Position numbers and translations under genes: made by a program. Under the pieces are notes generated by a model. The model saw only the letters and a list, made by a program, of their open reading frames with translations, did not search any database and was not told the DNA's origin. From Polynucleobacter sp. MWH-UH24A (GTDB taxonomy: Bacteria > Pseudomonadota > Gammaproteobacteria > Burkholderiales > Burkholderiaceae), in NCBI RefSeq assembly GCF_018687475.1, contig NZ_CP061292.1, positions 1,054,001 to 1,118,000 on the forward strand: DNA of 64,000 nucleotides. Direction: 5' to 3'. Of this stretch, positions 59,146 to 64,000 are shown piece after piece. Position 1 is the first letter of the stretch. Each line of letters begins with the position of its first letter.

Positions 59146-60033
59146 CTAATCAGGCATATTGCGCAAGGCGGCGATGCGCTCGTCCAATGGTGGATGGCTC
59201 ATAAACAGGCGCTTGAGTCCAGTGCCCATACCCCCTGAAATACCAAAGGCTTCTAACTGCTCAGGCAAATGCGGTTCATTGATCGACTTTTGTAAGCGCT
59301 CGAGCGCCCGAATCATCTTTTGCTTGCCTTCAAGGTAAGCTGCGCCGGCATCGGCACGGTACTCCCTTTGACGACTAAACCACATCACGATAGCGCTTGC
59401 CAAGATACCTAGGACCAACTGCGCAACAACGGTAGTAATCCAATAGGCAGGACCATGACCACGCTCGGTCTTAAAGACAGCACGATCAATAATATGACCA
59501 ATCACGCGTGAGAGGAAGAAGACGAAGGTATTAATAACGCCTTGAATCAGTGCCAAGGTCACCATATCGCCATTTGCGACGTGACTTACTTCATGAGCCA
59601 ATACCGCCTCGGCCTCATCACGGGTCATGCCATGCAACAAGCCGGTGCTGACTGCCACCAAGGAACTGTCTCGCATCATCCCCGTAGCGAAGGCGTTGAT
59701 GTCTGGCGAGTCATAGATTGCTACCTCGGGCATACCAATACCCGCTTCCTTGGCTTGCCGTGCCACCGTATTGACCAGCCACTGCTCCTGTTCATTGCGG
59801 GGTTGCTCAATCACATACGCACCGGTTGAGTGTTTCGCCATGGTTTTGGAAAGTGCCAGCGAGATAAAGGAGCCGGTCATACCGACAACCGCTGAGAGCA
59901 TTAGTAAAGAGGTGAGATCAAGGCCAACACCCTGCTCATCCAAAACCTGGCCTAGGCCAAAGATATTGATGATGATGGTGATCACCAACATGATGGCAAT
60001 GTTGGTAATGAGGAAGAGAAAAATGCGTTTCAT
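59146..60033 (-). CDS. htpX: Zinc metalloprotease HtpX
   Basis: Inner-membrane M48 protease that, with FtsH, degrades misfolded membrane proteins. Zinc motif [13 protein letters not shown] near residue 139, preceded by two N-terminal membrane helices and followed by two more. The downstream zinc Glu is in [12 protein letters not shown] near 222. 295 residues is normal. Monocistronic by spacing. Confidence 0.96.
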   Translation of the reverse strand: MKRIFLFLITNIAIMLVITIIINIFGLGQVLDEQGVGLDLTSLLMLSAVVGMTGSFISLALSKTMAKHSTGAYVIEQPRNEQEQWLVNTVARQAKEAGIGMPEVAIYDSPDINAFATGMMRDSSLVAVSTGLLHGMTRDEAEAVLAHEVSHVANGDMVTLALIQGVINTFVFFLSRVIGHIIDRAVFKTERGHGPAYWITTVVAQLVLGILASAIVMWFSRQREYRADAGAAYLEGKQKMIRALERLQKSINEPHLPEQLEAFGISGGMGTGLKRLFMSHPPLDERIAALRNMPD

Positions 60034-60133
60034 ACGTAGTACTCCTTATGACAATAGGACTACGCTATCAGGAATTTCTTAAATGTGCTGAAAACGAATT
60101 GGCTGACTATTTTTAGGGGAATTATCGGTCGTG

Positions 60134-60511
60134 TCACCAAACTAGATAAACAAAGATCCCAAGCTGGATGAAGTTCACTACGACACTCGCGCCGTGCAAA
60201 ATCCCAAATTTTTTCTTATTCCCTTGATCCGATGCGCGGTTAATCGCTGGAGTTAGCACCCATAGGGAGATAAAAAATAAGGCAGCGCACCCCACCAACA
60301 ATCCCATGCTTAAAGTGTCCGTTGCTACGAAGGAGGCGATGATCGAGACCGCTCCTAAGAAGGCGTAGTACTTTGGGAAGAAATTACGCACGTATTTACT
60401 TGCCCACTCTTGAGGCAGCACCTTAAATACTGTGGGTGCTACGGCGATGGTAAAGAACACCATGATGCCGATCATGCCGCAGACCAGATAAAGACTGAGA
60501 TTAGGGTTCAT
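60134..60511 (-). CDS. DUF4149-type membrane protein
   Basis: 125 residues and four membrane segments (start MNPNLSLYLVCGMIGIMVFF). The conserved F-x6-P-x-V-F (FFTIAVAPTVFKVL) and ending helix are as in small DUF4149 proteins. The start is set at 60511; longer readings run into the upstream gene. It follows the TIGR03643 gene by 4 bases. Confidence 0.75.
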   Translation of the reverse strand: MNPNLSLYLVCGMIGIMVFFTIAVAPTVFKVLPQEWASKYVRNFFPKYYAFLGAVSIIASFVATDTLSMGLLVGCAALFFISLWVLTPAINRASDQGNKKKFGILHGASVVVNFIQLGIFVYLVW

Positions 60512-60515
60512 CGAC

Positions 60516-60770
60516 TTATTTGTATTTGTATTGGGTTGGACAGTAAGCCCGCAGCACATCTGGGTCACGCAGTTGCCGATGCTTGGTTTGTCGTCCTGTA
60601 ACTCGCGCACGCCACAGACGATAGGAGCTCGGCTTTAGAACACTACGCATTAAGGCTTTGACCTCGGGCTCACTTAGCTGAAACTGAGCCTGGATTGCTT
60701 CAAAGGGCGTGCGGTCTTCCCACGCCATCTCAACAATACGCGATAACTCAGATGGATCAAGTGTGCTCAT
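60516..60770 (-). CDS. TIGR03643/DUF2805 family protein
   Basis: 84-residue helical protein starting [20 protein letters not shown] and containing EPEVKALMRSVLKPSSYRLW and RVTGRQTKH. This matches a small family of unknown function that is often encoded near cryptochrome/photolyase genes, as here. Basic C-terminal half suggests nucleic-acid contact, which is inference. Confidence 0.88.
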   Translation of the reverse strand: MSTLDPSELSRIVEMAWEDRTPFEAIQAQFQLSEPEVKALMRSVLKPSSYRLWRARVTGRQTKHRQLRDPDVLRAYCPTQYKYK

Positions 60771-60817
60771 CCTAAGGATTAAACACGAATTTACAAAATC
60801 AGGTACAGTCAGCTCGC

Positions 60818-61513
60818 ATGACCCTCCTCCAGAAACCGTTTCGGGCGCTTGTCATTGGCTCATCGGGGACCATCGGCTCCGCCCTGGTCTCTACTCTCCA
60901 AATGCATTCCAACTGTGCTGAGGTGATGGGAATCCATCGAGGATCGATACCATCCATTGATTACGCTGACCCAAGCACAATCGCCACAGCAGCCGAAGCA
61001 CTAGCAGCCCACCGGCCCTTTGATCTGATTATTAATACCATCGGGGTTTTGCACAATCAGAACGTGTCCCCCGAAAAGCGCTTAGCGGATCTGCGTGCGG
61101 CGCAGCTCCAAGAACAGTTTTTAGTGAATGCAATTGGGCCTGCACTGACGATTAGTCAGTTCACAAAGCTCTTAAATCCTGCGGGTGGTATTTATGCCAC
61201 GCTGTCAGCCAAGGTGGGCAGCATTAGCGATAACCGTTTAGGGGGTTGGTATAGCTATCGCTCTTCTAAAGCGGCACTTAATATGCTGATTAAAACCGCT
61301 GCGATCGAACTCAAACGTACCATGCCTAGAGTTGCTTTGATTGCCATCCATCCGGGTACTGTGAACTCCAATTTATCCAAACCGTTTCGGGGTGAAGAAA
61401 TTGGTCGTGACCCTCAGCAAGCCGCCAATGAAATCTTAGCCGTTCTACTGAAAGTCAATACCGAGGACTCTGGAACGTTTCGGTCTTACAGTGGCGAAGT
61501 GATTCCCTGGTAA
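60818..61513 (+). CDS. SDR-family protein (C-factor-like)
   Basis: Short-chain dehydrogenase of 231 residues. Cofactor motif VIGSSGTIGSALVS near residue 12; NTIG in place of NNAG; catalytic YRSSKAALNM near 150. CsgA/C-factor-type members act on ketones or cardiolipin. Divergent from the TIGR03643 gene, and its stop directly abuts the convergent renalase-like gene. Confidence 0.88.
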   Translation: MTLLQKPFRALVIGSSGTIGSALVSTLQMHSNCAEVMGIHRGSIPSIDYADPSTIATAAEALAAHRPFDLIINTIGVLHNQNVSPEKRLADLRAAQLQEQFLVNAIGPALTISQFTKLLNPAGGIYATLSAKVGSISDNRLGGWYSYRSSKAALNMLIKTAAIELKRTMPRVALIAIHPGTVNSNLSKPFRGEEIGRDPQQAANEILAVLLKVNTEDSGTFRSYSGEVIPW

Positions 61514-62500
61514 TTAGAGGGTCTGCTTTAGTTGCTGTGCCAAGCGATAGCCACTCAGCCAAGCACCCTCAACGGTCGAGTTCTTCAACCAATCGCCACA
61601 CATCCCCACCGCAATGGATGGATCAAGGGCAAACTCACGCTCATTGGGCTGCTCGAGTTTGGCGTAACGCCACAAATGGCTTTGGTGTAAATCGGGCTCC
61701 ACTCCAGTGAGTTCCTGAAATCCTTTAATCAAGATGGGTTCGATCTCAAACTGGGTGTGATCGACGTGCGCCGCAGACCATGCGTGACTGGCTTGCGCTA
61801 CCCAGGTCTCATACACGGGGCGATTGGGTTTGGAGTTATCACGCGCCAACCAAGAGAACACACTGCCTTCCACAAACGCGCCATCGAATGCTAAATGAAG
61901 AGGCTCTTTCAGATAGGCAAGCAGTGTCCAACAGGGCAGCATCACTACTTCCTGGCAAATCGCTTTTAAGTTGGCAGAGTATTTGCCAATTAAGCGTTCA
62001 GCTTGCACCGACGTAATCGCGAGTACGAGGTATTCAAATGCCTCAGGGATTTGACCGTGTTCTTTGGTCGTGATCTTCCAGAGATCATTGATACGATGCA
62101 CATCCACCACCGTATGTTGCGTTAGTACCTGTAGGCGGTTTGCTAAATACTTCGCAGGGGAGGTCATTGCTGGAATGCCGACATAGCGCGTTGCATCCGA
62201 TGGTTTATCAATGGTATTGCCTTGACTGAAGGTCACAATCCGACCTGACCATGGTTTGGCGACTTCGGCTTGTACCCACTGAGCAACTTCTTCCTTGAAT
62301 AGAGCATCGCGCGCCGTGAAGTACTGGGCACCATGATCGGCTTCCCAATCGCCAAAGTAGCGATGGCTCATGCGACCACCCACGCCTTTACTCTTGTCAA
62401 AGAGTGTGACTGCAAAGCCATGGGCTTCTAGCTCCCCGGCGCAGGAGAGTCCAGCAATACCCGCACCGATGATGGCAACCCGTTTTTTAGTAGAAATCAT
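61514..62500 (-). CDS. FAD-dependent oxidoreductase, renalase-like (COG3380)
   Basis: 328-residue flavoprotein. FAD motif AIIGAGIAGLSCAGELEAHG near residue 10, followed by LFDKSKGVGGRMSHR; C-terminal FAD contact near VGMCGDWLKNSTVEGAWLSG. Renalase-type members oxidise dihydro-isomers of NAD(P)H in bacteria. The gene follows the cryptochrome with one base in between, so they share a transcript. Confidence 0.88.
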   Translation of the reverse strand: MISTKKRVAIIGAGIAGLSCAGELEAHGFAVTLFDKSKGVGGRMSHRYFGDWEADHGAQYFTARDALFKEEVAQWVQAEVAKPWSGRIVTFSQGNTIDKPSDATRYVGIPAMTSPAKYLANRLQVLTQHTVVDVHRINDLWKITTKEHGQIPEAFEYLVLAITSVQAERLIGKYSANLKAICQEVVMLPCWTLLAYLKEPLHLAFDGAFVEGSVFSWLARDNSKPNRPVYETWVAQASHAWSAAHVDHTQFEIEPILIKGFQELTGVEPDLHQSHLWRYAKLEQPNEREFALDPSIAVGMCGDWLKNSTVEGAWLSGYRLAQQLKQTL

Positions 62501-63739
62501 TTAATCCAACCAGCGTTTTCGATAAGAACCGTCTGCATCATATTGCGCAATTTGATTGGCGACATTAAAGGCTCTACCACCCCGTGGGTCAGTGCCATGA
62601 CCCGCCACATATAGCCAGTTGCCTTGATTGCTATACACATCATAGTCAATCAGGCAGGACTCAAACCAGGCTGCGCCCACCTGCCAGTTACCGTTCATCG
62701 CATAGACCCAGTGACTCGCCACAATTTGGCGCATGCGATTGGATAGAAAACCCGTGACGGCTAACTCGCGCATCCCCGCATCGATCAAATCAACTCCCGT
62801 CGTCCCAGTAGACCACTGTGTAAAGAGTTCGGGGTCAACAGTATTCGGTGTTCGCTGACTCAATCCCTTCGGACTAAATAAGCGCTTGCCATATTTCAGC
62901 ATCAGAAAGCGAAAGTAATCACGCCACAAGAGCTCAAACCAAAGCCAATAGCTGCCATCATTGGCCCCATACCGATCCTCATAGCGATGGATCCGTTTTG
63001 CAATCGTGCGTGCGGAGATTGATCCGACTGCTAACCAAGGTGAAAACTTACTGGACGCATCAAATTGACTTAAGGCATTACGGGTCTCTTTATAGGAGTC
63101 TGGCAAGCGTCGTTCACAGTATTGCTCAAGGTGGGTCAGCGCTTGGGACTCACCGCCGTTTACGAAGAGCGAGGTTGTAAGCTCTGAAATCGGGTCTTGC
63201 TTTGTTAGCTTGGCTGGTAAGGGCGGAATTGATTGGGGTCTAGCAACCGGCTCAGCGTATCGCAGTCGACGTTTTTCGACCGCCTGTCGAAAGTTAGTAA
63301 AGACATCGGGTAGCTCTTGAACATCCATGCCCAGAGTTTTTGGATCGAGCATTGTTGATTGCCACTGGGTATTGATGGTTAGTCCTGCTCTTTGCAGCTC
63401 CAAAATATCGGATTGCTCTTCGGGAGCGGCGATTGCCTCACAATAAATGACATCGGCACCGACCTCTATGCAAAGTGCTGGCAAGACATTCTTTGGCTCG
63501 CCCTCTAGAACGAGTAGTGTTGAGCCCTTCTCTTCTAGTGATTTTTGTAAATCACGAAGGTTCTGGTGCAGCCATAGAGCGCGTTGCTTACTTGCTCGCT
63601 CAAATCCCCATAGTGTTTGCTCTTGTGAAGGAAATATAAAAACCGGTAAGAGACTTTCTGAGTGTTGGCAGGCGTTTACAAATTGGGGATTATCCAGAAG
63701 ACGCAGGTCTGCTCTAAACCAATAGATCGAACAGCCCAC
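62501..63739 (-). CDS. DASH-type cryptochrome/photolyase
   Basis: Photolyase-superfamily protein of 412 residues. N-terminal alpha/beta domain begins SIYWFRADLRLLDNP; the FAD domain includes SKFSPWLAVGSISARTI, WFELLWRDYFRF and GNWLYVAGHGTDPRGGRAFN. The last motif (Asn-Trp-x-Tyr-Val-Ala-Gly-x-Gly-x-Asp-Pro-Arg) is typical of Cry-DASH, which repairs CPDs in single-stranded DNA. The start is GTG at 63739. Confidence 0.9.
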   Translation of the reverse strand: MGCSIYWFRADLRLLDNPQFVNACQHSESLLPVFIFPSQEQTLWGFERASKQRALWLHQNLRDLQKSLEEKGSTLLVLEGEPKNVLPALCIEVGADVIYCEAIAAPEEQSDILELQRAGLTINTQWQSTMLDPKTLGMDVQELPDVFTNFRQAVEKRRLRYAEPVARPQSIPPLPAKLTKQDPISELTTSLFVNGGESQALTHLEQYCERRLPDSYKETRNALSQFDASSKFSPWLAVGSISARTIAKRIHRYEDRYGANDGSYWLWFELLWRDYFRFLMLKYGKRLFSPKGLSQRTPNTVDPELFTQWSTGTTGVDLIDAGMRELAVTGFLSNRMRQIVASHWVYAMNGNWQVGAAWFESCLIDYDVYSNQGNWLYVAGHGTDPRGGRAFNVANQIAQYDADGSYRKRWLD

Positions 63740-63748
63740 GATAATGCT

Positions 63749-64000
63749 TTAAGTCGATTGCAGCTTAGCGTTGGGATCGACCATGCATTGCTTTTGAGCA
63801 TTACGCTCAATCGCTTTGAGCCACTCCGGCTTGGCTTGATTGGTTAGTGTATTGAGTTCACTTAATTGATGATCATTGGCCAAATTACGCACCACGCGTG
63901 CCACACACGTGCAGTAATTATTAAAGTCACTGGCCTCGAGGCTTTTGTTCTTCACGTTTTGATGATTGCGCAGTTGCTGGGCAATGCAATTTTTAGCGAT
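63749..64000 (-). CDS. Hypothetical cysteine-containing protein (partial)
   Basis: The frame is open to the right window edge (visible 83 residues, ending NAQKQCMVDPNAKLQST). It contains CTCVARVVRN and several more Cys in a helical background, as in small periplasmic proteins, but the N-terminus is outside. A GTG at 63955 is inside the frame and need not be the start. Family not recognised. It precedes the photolyase gene by 9 bases on the same strand. Confidence 0.6.
   Translation of the reverse strand: MAKNCIAQQLRNHQNVKNKSLEASDFNNYCTCVARVVRNLANDHQLSELNTLTNQAKPEWLKAIERNAQKQCMVDPNAKLQST

Overview
The window looks like chromosomal DNA of a betaproteobacterium of the Burkholderiales, most likely Polynucleobacter or a close relative. 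The grounds are the gene order ndk-rlmN-ispG-hisS-yfgM-like-bamB-der-hfq-hflX-hflK-hflC-hisZ-purA-rnr, the use of HisZ, the compact layout with many ATGA start/stop overlaps, and the protein sequences themselves. The genus is an inference from recognition; no database search was run. There is no integrase, transposase, prophage module or CRISPR array.

Layout. Positions 1-15283 are an almost unbroken minus-strand housekeeping block: RNase R (cut by the left edge), purA, hisZ, hflC/hflK, hflX, hfq, der, bamB, a YfgM-like protein, hisS, ispG, rlmN and ndk. A tRNA-Leu(CAG) sits on the plus strand between rnr and purA. Positions 15552-25306 hold a Bax-inhibitor-1 membrane protein, a Bcp-like peroxiredoxin, two very small ORFs, rlmD, a PolB-type exonuclease, nlpD-pcm-surE, recR-ybaB-dnaX, the 4.5S SRP RNA (ffs), a 50-residue membrane microprotein and a TlpA-like thioredoxin. 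Positions 25433-34562 are accessory metabolism: a WYL regulator, small exported or membrane proteins, a DUF1080 lipoprotein, an EamA transporter, a Bug-type binding protein, an amidase, an Ldh-family oxidoreductase and a divergent IlvD/Edd sugar-acid dehydratase.

Positions 34597-41475 contain parC-parE (topoisomerase IV) and a divergent CaiB/BaiF CoA-transferase with an MFS transporter. Positions 41527-49029 are the thiamine region. A tRNA-Arg(CCT) and a short intergenic segment with paired DnaA-box-like sites and a 19-bp palindrome come first. Then follow a DUF4743/Nudix enzyme, a TPP riboswitch, the thiC-thiO-thiS-thiG-thiE operon, convergent thiD and tRNA-Asn(GTT). The operon makes the HMP and thiazole moieties and joins them; the Nudix protein probably removes damaged thiamine diphosphate.

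Positions 49079-64000 are a mixed accessory region. It holds an SDR, two divergent small secreted cysteine-repeat proteins, a GMC oxidoreductase and a SYLF lipoprotein. It also holds an arsR-arsC-aquaporin arsenic operon, an orphan RelB-like antitoxin, DUF502, an ion channel, a double nitrilase whose second domain has lost its catalytic triad, a TRIC/UPF0126 channel, pirin and htpX. The right end is a probable photolyase/cryptochrome-DASH neighbourhood and a gene cut by the right edge.

The best candidates for something undescribed are the divergent cysteine-repeat pair (49827-50454), the half-dead double nitrilase, the alternating inverted repeats at 24752-24784, and the DnaA-box/palindrome segment at 41879-41968.
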